Positions 26,648-35,537 of a stretch of 35,685 nucleotides of DNA are shown in pieces. Under the pieces are notes generated by a model that saw only the letters and a program-made list of their open reading frames with translations, had not been told where the DNA came from and did no database searches. Numbering within the stretch: the stretch's first letter is position 1; each line of letters opens with the position of its first letter. The stretch is taken from the NCBI GenBank assembly GCA_945901095.1, contig CAMDKQ010000007.1:1-35685 (forward strand), given 5' to 3'. The translations under genes and the position numbers were made by a program. Source of the stretch: Bifidobacterium breve. Its GTDB lineage: Bacteria > Actinomycetota > Actinomycetes > S36-B12.

Positions 26648-27061
26648 ATGACCGCATCCACCGCCCTGGACATCCTCGGCTCGGCTAAGTACATCTCCCT
26701 GACGACCTATCGCGCGGACGGCACCGCAGTCGCGACTCCGGTTTGGCTCGCTCGTAGCGGCGATGCCCTCATCCTCATCACTGATCCGAACTCCGGCAAG
26801 GTGAAGCGGTTGCGAAGCAACCCCGCGGTCCTAGTCTCCCCATGCGATATGCGTGGTCGCGTAAAGCCCGGGGCTGTGGTCGCGTCGGGGGTTGCGAGCC
26901 TTCAGGATGCGGAGCAGACGGAGGTGAGCGTGGCTGTCATCACCCGTAAATACGGGTTGCTTGGACGAATCCTCACCCACATGAGCGAGCGGAGGGCGCG
27001 CAAGTCAGGGAGCGGTGGGGTCGCGCATTGTGGAATCACGGTCAGGCTCACGGCTGACTGA
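26648..27061 (+). CDS. PPOX-class F420-dependent oxidoreductase-like protein
   Basis: A 137-aa split-barrel flavin/deazaflavin-binding protein of the pyridoxamine-phosphate-oxidase-like family, close in pattern to mycobacterial PPOX F420-dependent enzymes. Landmarks are [22 protein letters not shown], then [22 protein letters not shown], and a basic C-terminus. Members bind F420, FMN or haem and reduce assorted small molecules. It starts 111 bp from the leuA leader ATG in the opposite direction. No direct link to leucine synthesis is evident. Cofactor choice cannot be proven from sequence alone. Confidence 0.82.
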   Translation: MTASTALDILGSAKYISLTTYRADGTAVATPVWLARSGDALILITDPNSGKVKRLRSNPAVLVSPCDMRGRVKPGAVVASGVASLQDAEQTEVSVAVITRKYGLLGRILTHMSERRARKSGSGGVAHCGITVRLTAD

Positions 27062-27091
27062 TCCGGGGATGTGTTGCCATTCGGCGACAAC

Positions 27092-27104
27092 TACTCTTCT
27101 GTTC
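27092..27104 (+). promoter_or_regulatory. Candidate leaderless promoter of leuB
   Basis: TACTCT (27092-27097) lies seven bases before the leuB ATG and no ribosome site is present. No -35 at a normal distance is clear. Confidence 0.35.
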
Positions 27105-28166
27105 ATGTCACGCACACTGAACCTTGCACTCATTCCCGGCGACGGCATCGGGACGGAGGTTGTGGCCGAGGCCATGAAGGTCCTCCTTGCGATCGCTCCG
27201 CTAGCTGAGGTCACCGTCGAGACGACCGAATACGACCTTGGTGCGCGTCGCTACAACGCGACCGGCGAGTTGCTGCCGGATTCGGTGGTGGAGGAACTGC
27301 GCGGCTACGACGCCATCCTGCTCGGTGCGATTGGTGACCCGTCCGTGGCTCCAGGGATTCTCGAGCGGGGGGTACTGCTCCCGCTCCGCTTCGTCATGGA
27401 CCATCACGTGAACCTGCGCCCCGTGAAGCTGTACCCGGGCGTGACAGGGCCGATCGCTGGTAAGGGTCCTGCAGAGATCGACTTCGTTGTCTGCAGGGAG
27501 GGGACCGAGGGCCCATATGTGGGTTCAGGCGGCGTCCTTCGCAAGGGGACCGTCCATGAGGTCGCAACCGAGGAGAGCATCAACACAGCATTCGGTGTCG
27601 AACGGATTGTGCGCGATGCATTCGAGAGGGCAGGCCGGCGGCGCGGCAAGGTCACCCTCGTGCACAAGACGAATGTGCTCGTCCACGCTGGGTCCCTGTG
27701 GCAGCGGACCTTCGATCGCGTCGCCAAGGATTACCCCGACATCGCCACCGACTACTGCCACGTGGACGCCGCGTCAATGTTTTTCCTCACGAACCCCGAG
27801 CGCTTCGATGTCGTCGTCACCGACAATCTGTTCGGCGACATCCTCACCGACATCGGGGCCGCGATCGGCGGGGGCATCGGCCTTGCCGCGAGTGGCAATA
27901 TCGACCCGAGCCGTGCGAATCCGAGCATGTTCGAGCCCGTCCATGGGTCGGCGCCGGACATCGCCGGACAGGGCAAGGCCGATCCGACCGCGACCGTCAT
28001 GTCACTTGCAATGCTCCTCGACCACGTCGGCCTCGCCGATGCATCGGGATGGGTCGAGACCGCCGTGGCCGCCGACCTAGCGACCCGGGGAAGTGCGGTT
28101 CGGTCGACGAGCGAGATTGGCGATGCACTTTCTTCGGGCGCTGTCGCAGCGTCGGGTCTAGGCTGA
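27105..28166 (+). CDS. leuB: 3-isopropylmalate dehydrogenase
   Basis: About 353 aa. It oxidatively decarboxylates 3-isopropylmalate to the precursor of leucine with NAD, and in the citramalate route also handles 3-methylmalate toward 2-oxobutyrate. The N-terminal [13 protein letters not shown] and the C-terminal [19 protein letters not shown] plus [16 protein letters not shown] are the family signatures, including the metal Asp residues. The track start at 27015 adds 30 residues that lack homology and overlap the PPOX gene. ATG 27105 is where homologues begin. Confidence 0.95.
   Translation: MSRTLNLALIPGDGIGTEVVAEAMKVLLAIAPLAEVTVETTEYDLGARRYNATGELLPDSVVEELRGYDAILLGAIGDPSVAPGILERGVLLPLRFVMDHHVNLRPVKLYPGVTGPIAGKGPAEIDFVVCREGTEGPYVGSGGVLRKGTVHEVATEESINTAFGVERIVRDAFERAGRRRGKVTLVHKTNVLVHAGSLWQRTFDRVAKDYPDIATDYCHVDAASMFFLTNPERFDVVVTDNLFGDILTDIGAAIGGGIGLAASGNIDPSRANPSMFEPVHGSAPDIAGQGKADPTATVMSLAMLLDHVGLADASGWVETAVAADLATRGSAVRSTSEIGDALSSGAVAASGLG
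28159..28164 (+). promoter_or_regulatory. Candidate -10 box for ilvE inside the leuB 3' end
   Basis: TAGGCT overlaps the last codons and stop of leuB, 43 bp before the ilvE start. It is the same hexamer as at serA and the FAH gene. Here a ribosome site (GAGGAG, 28196-28201) is present, so the transcript would be leadered. Confidence 0.25.
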
Positions 28167-28207
28167 GCCCAAGGGCACTTGTGGAACCTTTCGATGAGGA
28201 GTCGAGC

Positions 28208-29362
28208 ATGAGCGCGGTGGCTGAAGAGGGCGTGGCTGAACATGGCACGGCTGAACATGGCACGGCACTGTGGCCAATCGCGATCACCGAGAACGCGTCG
28301 CCCGTCACGTCCGTGCGTCGGGCTGAAATCCTTGCCAATCCCGGATTTGGGCGCTACTTCACCGACCACATGGTCACCGCACAGTGGACATCGGATCATG
28401 GATGGCACGAGGCTGAACTCGTCCCGTACGGGCCGATCAGCCTTGACCCTGCGACGAGTGTTCTCCACTACGGTCAAGAGATTTTCGAAGGGCTGAAGGC
28501 ATATCGCCACGCTGATGGTTCGGTCAAGACCTTCCGACCGATGCGTAATGCCGCCCGATTCGCCGCCTCGGCCCGGCGTCTGGCGATGGCGGAGCTTCCA
28601 GAGGAATTGTTCCTCGGGTCGATCGAGGCGCTCGTTCGTCAGGATCGCGCCTGGGTTTCCGGGGAGGACGAGCGATCGCTCTACCTGCGTCCGTTCATGA
28701 TTTCCACCGAGGTGGGTCTTGGTGTACGGCCAGCCAACTCCTACCAGTACCTGCTCATCGCCTCACCGGCGGGCGCATATTTCCCCAACGGGATTAAGCC
28801 AGTCTCGGTATGGCTCTCCGACGACTATGTGCGCGCGGCACCGGGTGGAACCGGCGAGGCAAAATGCGGCGGAAACTACGCTGCGTCCCTCGTGGCGCAG
28901 GCTGAGGCCGCGCAGCATGGCTGCGATCAGGTGGTCTGGCTCGATGCGGTCGAACGGACCTGGATCGAGGAGATGGGCGGCATGAATCTCTACTTCGTGC
29001 GGGGCTCCGGTGATTCCGCACGGCTCGTCACTCCTCGACTCACCGGCTCGCTCCTTCCCGGCATCACCCGGGATTCACTCCTTACCGTGGCGATGGACCA
29101 CGGCATCCGTGCCGACGAGGAGCCGATCAGTGTCGGCGATTGGCGTGACGGATGCCAGAGCGGCGAAATAACCGAGGTATTCGCCTGCGGCACGGCTGCG
29201 GTCATCACGCCTGTTGGCCACGTGAAGTCGCGGCAGAGCGGCGCCTGGTCGATCTCAGGCGGGCTGACCGGGCCGGTGACAACGCTGCTTCGTCAGGCAC
29301 TCCTCGACGTTCAAACAGGCGCTGCGCCCGATCCCCACAACTGGATGCACACCATCTGCTAG
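28208..29362 (+). CDS. ilvE: Branched-chain amino acid aminotransferase
   Basis: A protein of about 384 aa, fold-type IV, PLP-dependent. It transaminates the 2-oxoacids to Val, Leu and Ile. Matches include [14 protein letters not shown], the [10 protein letters not shown] region, [15 protein letters not shown] with the PLP Lys, and [15 protein letters not shown] 28208 has GAGGAG six bases upstream. A short tandem repeat encodes [15 protein letters not shown] near the N-terminus, before the conserved part. The ilvE stop TAG doubles as the first bases of the -10 box for the cimA leader. Confidence 0.96.
   Translation: MSAVAEEGVAEHGTAEHGTALWPIAITENASPVTSVRRAEILANPGFGRYFTDHMVTAQWTSDHGWHEAELVPYGPISLDPATSVLHYGQEIFEGLKAYRHADGSVKTFRPMRNAARFAASARRLAMAELPEELFLGSIEALVRQDRAWVSGEDERSLYLRPFMISTEVGLGVRPANSYQYLLIASPAGAYFPNGIKPVSVWLSDDYVRAAPGGTGEAKCGGNYAASLVAQAEAAQHGCDQVVWLDAVERTWIEEMGGMNLYFVRGSGDSARLVTPRLTGSLLPGITRDSLLTVAMDHGIRADEEPISVGDWRDGCQSGEITEVFACGTAAVITPVGHVKSRQSGAWSISGGLTGPVTTLLRQALLDVQTGAAPDPHNWMHTIC
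28220..28264 (+). repeat. 15-bp tandem repeat in the ilvE 5' coding region
   Basis: Three 15-bp units run from 28220: one diverged (GCTGAAGAGGGCGTG) and two identical (GCTGAACATGGCACG). They encode [10 protein letters not shown] and AEHGT. Because each unit is a multiple of three, copy changes would keep the frame. Confidence 0.85.
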
Positions 29363-29371
29363 GTTTAGGCT
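29360..29371 (+). promoter_or_regulatory. Predicted leaderless-type promoter of the cimA leader
   Basis: TAGGTT (29360-29365) begins with the ilvE stop codon and lies six bases before the leader GTG at 29372. The transcript would start at the GTG. No clear -35 is seen, so read-through from ilvE may also contribute. Confidence 0.4.
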
Positions 29372-29401
29372 GTGCATTACATCACCATCATTATTTCCTA
29401 G
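29372..29401 (+). CDS. cimA leader peptide (MHYITIIIS)
   Basis: A nine-codon ORF, GTG to TAG, not in the track. Four of its codons are Ile (ATC, ATC, ATT, ATT) in the run I-T-I-I-I, with a Thr codon among them. Its stop codon is the first base of a perfect hairpin, and an intrinsic terminator follows before cimA. CimA makes citramalate for isoleucine, so isoleucyl-tRNA starvation should stall the ribosome here and relieve termination. The architecture copies the ilvB leader, but the codons are specific to Ile. Confidence 0.8.
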   Translation: MHYITIIIS

Positions 29402-29453
29402 CGCGTCGACCACCGGTCGACGCGCAGCCCTTCGCATCCGCGGGGGGTTTTTT
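29401..29453 (+). terminator. cimA attenuator: perfect hairpin plus intrinsic terminator
   Basis: GCGCGTCGACC (29401-29411) and GGTCGACGCGC (29415-29425) form an 11-bp perfect stem. Next, CCCTTCGC (29428-29435) pairs with GCGGGGGG (29440-29447) around ATCC, with two G-T wobbles, followed by TTTTTT (29448-29453). The core CGGGGGG-T-run-CAT and the CGTCGACC arm are shared with the ilvB attenuator, suggesting common origin. It ends 31 bp before the cimA ATG. Confidence 0.8.
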
Positions 29454-29484
29454 CATGTGCAGAGCACCGCACGAAAGGCGCATC

Positions 29485-31077
29485 ATGAGTCGTCCAGATG
29501 GATTCCACGTGTTTGACACGACCTTGCGCGATGGCGCCCAGCGGGAGGGCATCTCGTTCTCGGTCCACGACAAGCTTGCCGTTGCACGGCTTCTTGACGA
29601 GTACGGGGTCGGATTCATTGAGGGCGGCTGGCCGGGTGCGATGCCGAAGGACACTGAGTTTTTCGCGAGGGCGCAGTCCGAGTTGACCCTGCGCAACGCC
29701 CAACTCGTGGCATTCGGTGCCACCCGTAAGGCGGGCGTGAAGGTAGAGGAGGACCTTCAGGTACGAGCGCTGCTGGACTCGGGGGCGCCGGTGGTGACGC
29801 TCGTGGCGAAGTCCGATGTTAGGCATGTCTTGGAGGCGCTGAAGACCACGCTGGACGAGAACGTCGCGATGGTGAGTGACACTGTGCGGTTCATCGTTGG
29901 CGAAGGCCGGCGCGTATTCGTCGACATGGAGCACTTCTTCGACGGCTACAAGCACGATCCCGACTACGGGGTCCGACTGCTCGTCGCGGCATTCGAGGCG
30001 GGTGCCAGCGTCGGCGTCCTCTGCGATACGAACGGCGGCATGCTTCCGAGTGGTATCCATGCGACGGTCAACGATGTCCGTGAGCGTTCCGGCGTCCGGA
30101 TCGGGATTCACTGCCAAAACGACACGGGCTGCGCGGTCGCGAACACGATCTCGGCGGTTGAGGCCGGTGCCACCCATGTTCAGTGCACCGCCAATGGCTA
30201 TGGGGAGCGCACGGGCAACGCCGACCTGTTCCCGGTTGTTGCGAATCTCGAACTCAAGCTCGGCATTGAGTGCCTACCGGAGGGCAATCTGCGAGAGACC
30301 GTCCGGGTATCGCATGCGATCGCCGAGATCACGAACATCGCGCCCGATACCCATCAGGCCTATGCCGGCGTCTCGTCATTCGCGCACAAGGCGGGGCTCC
30401 ATGCGAGCGCCCTAAAGGTGAATGCCGAGCTTTACAACCACATTGACCCGGCACTCGTCGGCGGCAACCAGCGGGTCCTCATCACAGAGATGGCTGGTCG
30501 GGCATCTGTTGAGCTCAAGGGACGCGAGCTTGGCTACGACCTCTCCGAGGACCCAGAGCTCCTCACGAGGGTCGTTGAGCAGGTGAAGGAACTCGAGTCC
30601 AAGGGGTGGACGTTTGAGGCGGCTGATGCGTCGTTCGAACTTCTGCTTCGCGGGGAGGATGGCCTCGCCAAGGCGTTCGAGGTCGAGTCCTGGCGCACTA
30701 TCGTCGAGCAGTTGCCCGACGGTGCAGTGAAGAGCGAGGCGACGGTCAAGGTCTACGCAGGCGGCGAGCGCATTATCTCGACGGCCGAAGGGAACGGGCC
30801 GGTGAATGCGCTGGACAAAGCCTTGCGCGCCGCGGTCATGCAGATCTACCCGGAGCTCGAGGCCCTGAGGCTGGTCGACTACAAGGTTCGAATCCTTGAG
30901 GGCGCAACGGGAACGGGAGCGGTCACTCGAGTCCTCGTCGGCACGACCGATGGCACGAGCGAATGGTCCACCGTTGGAGTCCACGAGAATGTCATCGCGG
31001 CGTCTTGGCGAGCGCTCGAGGATGCAGTGATGTTCGGGCTGCTGAGGAATAAGCGTGCGTCCGAGGAGCCTGCCTGA
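29485..31077 (+). CDS. cimA: (R)-citramalate synthase
   Basis: About 530 aa, matching the long CimA type in length. It condenses acetyl-CoA with pyruvate to citramalate, giving 2-oxobutyrate for isoleucine without threonine deaminase. The catalytic barrel has FDTTLRDGAQREG, FIEGGWPG, and the metal motif GIHCQNDTGCAVAN followed by NGYGERTGN. The C-terminal LeuA-dimer domain is the expected isoleucine-feedback site. The track start at 29152 lies inside ilvE. ATG 29485 (SRPDGFHVFDTT) is the real start, with GAAAGG upstream. Expression is probably controlled by the Ile leader just upstream. Confidence 0.95.
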   Translation: MSRPDGFHVFDTTLRDGAQREGISFSVHDKLAVARLLDEYGVGFIEGGWPGAMPKDTEFFARAQSELTLRNAQLVAFGATRKAGVKVEEDLQVRALLDSGAPVVTLVAKSDVRHVLEALKTTLDENVAMVSDTVRFIVGEGRRVFVDMEHFFDGYKHDPDYGVRLLVAAFEAGASVGVLCDTNGGMLPSGIHATVNDVRERSGVRIGIHCQNDTGCAVANTISAVEAGATHVQCTANGYGERTGNADLFPVVANLELKLGIECLPEGNLRETVRVSHAIAEITNIAPDTHQAYAGVSSFAHKAGLHASALKVNAELYNHIDPALVGGNQRVLITEMAGRASVELKGRELGYDLSEDPELLTRVVEQVKELESKGWTFEAADASFELLLRGEDGLAKAFEVESWRTIVEQLPDGAVKSEATVKVYAGGERIISTAEGNGPVNALDKALRAAVMQIYPELEALRLVDYKVRILEGATGTGAVTRVLVGTTDGTSEWSTVGVHENVIAASWRALEDAVMFGLLRNKRASEEPA

Positions 31078-31082
31078 GTCGA

Positions 31083-31094
31083 TAGGCTCCGCTC
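31083..31094 (+). promoter_or_regulatory. Leaderless-type promoter of the FAH-family gene (TAGGCT-N6-GTG)
   Basis: TAGGCT (31083-31088) lies six bases before the GTG start at 31095, right after the cimA stop, with no ribosome site. The arrangement matches that of serA. Confidence 0.5.
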
Positions 31095-31886
31095 GTGCGT
31101 ATTTGCCGAGTTTCTGTTGATGGCGACCTGTTCTTTGCCCTCATCGAGGGGTTGTCGGACGCAGGGGAGATCGGTGAGGGCACCCTCGTTGCACTGCTTG
31201 ATGGTCACCCGTTCGGCGAACTGGCCCCAGAGGGACGCATCCTGAAGGCGTCCGATGTGCGATTCATCGCCCCGGTGCTGCCGAGCAAGATCATCGCCGT
31301 CGGGCGCAATTACGCGGCCCATGCAAAGGAAATGGGGAACGAGGTTCCCGTGTCCCCGATGATCTTCCTCAAGCCGAGTACCTCGATCATCGGCCCGGGT
31401 GAGCCCATCGCTCTCCCCTGGCAGTCCGAACAGGTCGAGCACGAGGCTGAACTCGCCGTGGTGATCGGCAGGCTCTGCAGTGACGTGCCGGTTGACCGCG
31501 TGCCCGAGGTCATCCTCGGCTACACATGCGCCAATGACGTGACCGCTCGCGACCTGCAGAAATCCGATGGTCAGTGGGGCCGGGCTAAGGGTTTCGACAC
31601 GTTCTGCCCCCTCGGGCCCTGGATCGCGACCGATCTCGAGGCCGACGCTGCTTCGATTGCCTGTCACGTGAATGGCGAGGTCAGGCAGGAGGGCTCGACA
31701 GGTGACATGGTGTTCGACGTAGCCGAACTGGTGTCGTGGATAAGTTCGGTGATGACCCTGTTGCCGGGGGATGTCATCCTTACAGGCACCCCGGCTGGAG
31801 TGGGCCCGATTCGGGCCGGAGATGAGGTATCAGTGACGATCGCAGGTGTGGGGACGTTGACGAATCCGGTGATTGACCGTGGCTGA
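31095..31886 (+). CDS. Fumarylacetoacetate hydrolase (FAH) family protein
   Basis: A 263-aa FAH-fold protein. [25 protein letters not shown] with the Glu metal ligands, and [11 protein letters not shown] with the Asp ligand are all intact. The family hydrolyses, decarboxylates or tautomerises 2-oxo acids and diketones. This gene next to gltX is a conserved actinobacterial neighbourhood, and its true substrate there is unsettled; oxaloacetate handling is one possibility. The GTG start seems leaderless, and its 3' end overlaps gltX by 8 bp. Confidence 0.9.
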   Translation: MRICRVSVDGDLFFALIEGLSDAGEIGEGTLVALLDGHPFGELAPEGRILKASDVRFIAPVLPSKIIAVGRNYAAHAKEMGNEVPVSPMIFLKPSTSIIGPGEPIALPWQSEQVEHEAELAVVIGRLCSDVPVDRVPEVILGYTCANDVTARDLQKSDGQWGRAKGFDTFCPLGPWIATDLEADAASIACHVNGEVRQEGSTGDMVFDVAELVSWISSVMTLLPGDVILTGTPAGVGPIRAGDEVSVTIAGVGTLTNPVIDRG

Positions 31887-33378
31887 CGCAACCGGGGCAG
31901 GGGAACGGGTTCGCGTCCGATTCTGCCCATCGCCTACTGGCAACCCGCACGTCGGGATGATTCGCACCGCTCTGTTCAACTGGGCCTTTGCGCGTCACAT
32001 GCAGGGGACCTTTGTCTTCCGTATCGAGGACACCGATTCGGCCCGCGACAGTGAGGAGTCCTACGACGCCCTCCTCGATGCGCTGCGCTGGTTGGGCCTC
32101 ACCTGGGATGAGGGCCCCGAGGTGGGGGGTGCCCACGGTCCCTACCGACAGTCCCAACGGCTCGACATCTATGCGGACGTCGCTGCGCGACTGCGTGATG
32201 CAGGCTATGCCTACGCGTGCTACTGCTCCCAGTCCGAACTCGAGGAGCGACGCGACCTCGCCAAGGCGGAGGGCCGAACACCGGGATATGACGGGCAGTG
32301 CCGGGATCTCACGGACACCGAGGCTGCTGCCTATATCGCCGAGGGCCGCGACTTCGTCCTTCGATTCAAGATGCCGGACCGCGACTGCACCTGGGATGAC
32401 CTCGTCCGGGGTGAGATCACCTTCGGCAAGGAGCACGTACCCGACTACGTGCTCGTCCGCGGGAATGGCGAGCCGCTCTATACGCTCGTAAACCCGGTTG
32501 ACGATGCGCTCATGCGGATCACGCACGTGCTGCGCGGCGAGGACCTACTGTCGTCGACGCCGCGCCAGATTGCCCTCTACGAAGCCCTCGCCGCCATCGG
32601 AGTGAGCGATGGCACGACGCCTCGATTCGGACATCTGCCCTATGTCATGGGGGAGGGGAACCGAAAGCTTTCGAAGCGTGATCCCGAGTCGGCGCTGCAG
32701 ATGTACCGGGATCACGGCTACCTGCCAGAGGCGTTGCTCAACTACCTCGCTCTGCTCGGCTGGTCGATGGGCGACGACCAGGAATTCTTTAGCAAGGAGC
32801 AGATGGCCGAGCGCTTCACCTTGAACCGGGTGAATCCCAACCCGGCCAGGTTCGACCTGAAGAAGTGCACGGCCATCAACGGCGATTGGATCCGCGCCCT
32901 AGGTGACGATGACCTGATCGATCGAATCGTGCCCTTCCTCGTGGAGGCACACGTCATCGACTACCCGCCGACCGCTGGCCAGCGGGGTGTCCTTCGGGCG
33001 GCTGTGCCGCTCGTTCAGGAGCGGATGGAAACCCTGAGCCAATCGGCCGGAATGCTCGCTTTCCTCCTGGTGCCGAACGAGCGTTTCGAGATGGACGTCA
33101 CTGACGCGCAGGCCGTGCTCTCACCTGAGTCCACCGTGGTGATCGATGCCGCGGTAGCGGCACTCAACGGCCTTGATGCGTGGACGACAGCTGGCATCGA
33201 GGAGGCCCTTCGCACCGCGCTCATCGATGGCCTCTCGCTGAAGCCCAAGGTAGCCTTCGGTCCCGTGCGCGTTGCCGTGACTGGGCGCCGGGTGTCGCCC
33301 CCGCTCTTTGAGTCGATAGAGATCCTTGGCAAGGAGGTCACGATCGCCAGACTTGGAGCGGCTCGCCGGACGATCTAG
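31879..33378 (+). CDS. gltX: Glutamyl-tRNA synthetase
   Basis: About 499 aa, a class I synthetase that charges tRNA-Glu, and tRNA-Gln too when the amidotransferase route is used. [22 protein letters not shown] carries the HIGH-like motif and [10 protein letters not shown] the KMSKS-like loop. The C-terminal anticodon-binding region follows. The track starts at TTG 31873. GTG 31879 is at least as likely; both lie inside the FAH gene, implying coupling. It is the last intact gene before the decayed mobile segment. Confidence 0.96.
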   Translation: MADATGAGERVRVRFCPSPTGNPHVGMIRTALFNWAFARHMQGTFVFRIEDTDSARDSEESYDALLDALRWLGLTWDEGPEVGGAHGPYRQSQRLDIYADVAARLRDAGYAYACYCSQSELEERRDLAKAEGRTPGYDGQCRDLTDTEAAAYIAEGRDFVLRFKMPDRDCTWDDLVRGEITFGKEHVPDYVLVRGNGEPLYTLVNPVDDALMRITHVLRGEDLLSSTPRQIALYEALAAIGVSDGTTPRFGHLPYVMGEGNRKLSKRDPESALQMYRDHGYLPEALLNYLALLGWSMGDDQEFFSKEQMAERFTLNRVNPNPARFDLKKCTAINGDWIRALGDDDLIDRIVPFLVEAHVIDYPPTAGQRGVLRAAVPLVQERMETLSQSAGMLAFLLVPNERFEMDVTDAQAVLSPESTVVIDAAVAALNGLDAWTTAGIEEALRTALIDGLSLKPKVAFGPVRVAVTGRRVSPPLFESIEILGKEVTIARLGAARRTI

Positions 33379-33618
33379 GTGTCCCCTCTAGTCCACCGGC
33401 GCCGAGTAATCGGGGTGAACCAGGGACGCAAGATTGAGCCAAGCATGTGGTTGCTGCATGTGAGTTTTAGGGCATGGGGTCATCGGTAGCCCTGCTGATT
33501 CTGGTGTCAAGCCCGTACCATCAGCCCCGAGTACCACACGCATAACGCATGCAGCGCAAGGACTATTCCCGCAGTCCCGCGTGTAAAAACTTTGTCACCG
33601 GCTGTCACCGGTCTCCCC
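33379..33618. other. Intergenic boundary between core genes and mobile remnant
   Basis: The 240 bp after gltX hold no tRNA or clear terminator that I can recognise. A short direct repeat (GTCACCGG, twice in about 20 bp) lies just before the integrase remnant. An attachment site would be expected near here, but I could not define one by eye. Confidence 0.4.
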
Positions 33619-34698
33619 ATGGCGAACGGTGATGACGGGAGTTCAGTAATGGCATATGCAGTGAAGCGTGCCGGTGGGTACGCAGGGTATTACCGGGCCC
33701 TCCCGGCGGATGAGTACCCCGCGATCAGCACCCTGGGTCCCGGGCTCTATCCGTCGAGCAGTGGCTGGTCGACGTTCGCGGGCTCATGCCGCCCACGATC
33801 ATTCATTACGAGAACGAGATCCGCAACCACGTCCTGCCGCTCATCGGCCACCTGCCGGTGGCGTCGCTCATGAAGCGGAAGATGACGGAGATGTTCGAGA
33901 TGCTGGAGCGGCAGGGGCTGGGCGCGCACACGCGGATCCAGTGCAAGTGCGCGGTCGGGCGGTCGCTGCGACCGCTGGTCCCAGACCTGCTCCCGTTCAA
34001 CCAGACCCACGGGATCATCATCGACTCGCCGCCCGGGGAACCGTTCCGTCTGCTCACCCGGAGGACTTCGCGAAGATCTGGGCGCACCTGTAACAGGAGG
34101 AGGGGCGCTGTTCGCGGCGATCCTCGTCTCGACCGGAGCGCGCTACGGGGAGGCCGCGGAGATCCGGGTAAGGGACGTGAACTTCCGGACCAACGAGTTC
34201 TCGATCAGTCGCAGGCTGGTCCAGATGGGCGGCAAGAACAACGACGGGTCGCGGTTCGCCGTCTTCGACGAGACCAAGGCCGGGAAGAAGTACGGGCGTA
34301 CGATCGTGCTTCCACAGCAGGTCGCGGACGACCTGCGCCAATGGATCGAGGGCAACGGGCTGACCGAGTTCGCCCTCATCTTCCCGCCGAGGCTCATCGC
34401 AACCGAGAAGCGGGCGGTCGACCTCGGCAGGACCGGCAAGTCGTTCACGTCAGCCGGTCGCACCTACCACCACGGCACCCCCTACGGGGACACCGGCAGC
34501 GGGTGCCGCTGCGCGCAATGCCTGCTCACCGGCCACACGGCCGACGACCACTGGCGAGACATCTGGTACGCGGCGTGTGATGCGTCCGGCATCGGGTGGC
34601 GCCCGAGGATCCACAACTGCGGGCATGCCAGGTATCGACTCTCTGTGGCGTCCGTCGGGGCAGGAACACGGGTCGTGGGATTGCCCGTTGCCGGATAG
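33619..34698 (+). pseudogene. Tyrosine recombinase (phage-type integrase), frameshifted remnant
   Basis: Coding homology moves through all three frames. The N-terminal piece MANGDDGSSVMAYAVKR starts at 33619. A second frame from about 33750 reads WLVDVRGLMPPTIIHYENEI, an integrase SAM-like domain. A third near 34060-34090 reads PEDFAKIWAHL and then stops (TAA, 34091). The catalytic part resumes with LVSTGARYGEAAEIRVRDV (34123 on), carrying the first catalytic Arg. The box II region reads IHNCGHARYR where active enzymes have HxLRH, and no nucleophilic Tyr follows. The C-terminal piece includes HGTPYGDTGSGCRCAQC, a Cys-containing insert. At least three frameshifts plus a stop show it is dead. 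Confidence 0.82.
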
Positions 34699-34904
34699 CT
34701 GTGATTAGCATCGCGGAGGACGATTCCGCGCATCCCGGTGAGGAGCGGGGTGACGTTTGCAACTTCGACCGCGTGCAGGTGCCGGTCTGCGGACACTGGC
34801 CCGGGTTCACCCGCCGATTCAACGGCGCGCGTGACCCACCTCGCCACTAAGAGCGACAACACCGACAGCATCCACATCCTGCGGGCGGACTGGGGTCTGC
34901 AGGG
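34699..34904. other. Unassigned stretch between integrase and polymerase remnants
   Basis: About 200 bp with no recognisable gene on either strand. Short ORFs here in the track look like chance frames. The minus-strand ORF that runs through it loses homology here. Confidence 0.4.
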
Positions 34905-35430
34905 CGATCGTATGGACGGCTCGCCGCCGACGACCTTGACCATGTCGATGTCTGCGTACTGCTTGGCGACGTCCTTGCGACCGAACCCGTATTCCTTGGA
35001 GGAGTCGATGAGGAAGCCCGCGATCATGGTGTCTGCGTTCGACCCGACCGGAATGCCACCGATGTACTTGGCGACGCTGCCGAGGTCGAAGGACAGGTTG
35101 TGTCCGACCTTGAGGATCGACGGGTCAAGAAGCAGCAGCTTGGGTGCCTTGAACACCTGCGTACGACTCAACTGTGCGGGGGCAGGAGTGGACATCTTGA
35201 CCTCGTTTGCTGTGAGGGTCGAGTAGTCGGACGGCCGCAGCGGGAGGCCCTTGGCTTCGCGGATCTTCCCGGAGTCCTTGAGAGGGTACTTGGACTCGAT
35301 GTAGTCACCGTTGAGGTGGCCCATGGGGATGACGAATGATTGAGTGGAGGAGGCGACGCTGATCCACACGACGGTGTTGCGCCACGTATCGAGCCGGGTT
35401 TCACTGTGGGAGTCGAACGCCGGGAACGGT
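34905..35430 (-). pseudogene. Fragment of a phage-type DNA polymerase 3'-5' exonuclease domain
   Basis: The minus-strand ORF contains LDTWRNTVVWISVAS, then VIPMGH, later LKVGHNLSFDLGSVAKYIGG and ADTMIAGFLIDSSKEYGFGRKDVAKQY. These match the DnaQ-like exonuclease domain of family A polymerases (VGHNxxFD and the ADTMIAxxLxD box). The first motif reads FDSHSE rather than a clean DxE, and no polymerase domain follows; downstream the ORF is only antisense to the integrase remnant. It is therefore a decayed piece of a phage-type polymerase gene, not a working enzyme. The track ORF 34482-35537 is longer than the homologous part. Confidence 0.65.
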
Positions 35431-35537
35431 GAGATCGTTGCTGTAGGCGACGCCGACGACACGCCCGCCGCGGCGAAGGAAGGCTGCGGTGCGGTGCAGC
35501 GTGCCGCAGACGGAGCGACCATCCTCGAGGCTGACAA

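Noticed and set aside
27015-27104. 30-residue extension of leuB
   Set aside because: It overlaps the PPOX gene and has no resemblance to LeuB, which begins at [13 protein letters not shown].
27698-29362. Track ORF of 554 aa covering ilvE
   Set aside because: The N-terminal 170 residues are an Arg-rich frame shadow of leuB; ilvE starts at 28208 with its own ribosome site.
29152-29484. N-terminal extension of cimA in the track
   Set aside because: It lies inside ilvE and the leader/attenuator region; homology begins at ATG 29485.
33379-33618. Possible tRNA or attachment site next to the integrase
   Set aside because: No T-loop GTTCRANNC with matching acceptor stem was found by eye, and no convincing long direct repeat flanks the remnant.
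34482-34904. C-terminal part of the minus-strand 351-aa ORF
   Set aside because: Beyond the exonuclease fragment the frame runs across the unassigned gap and then antisense to the integrase remnant, with no homology.
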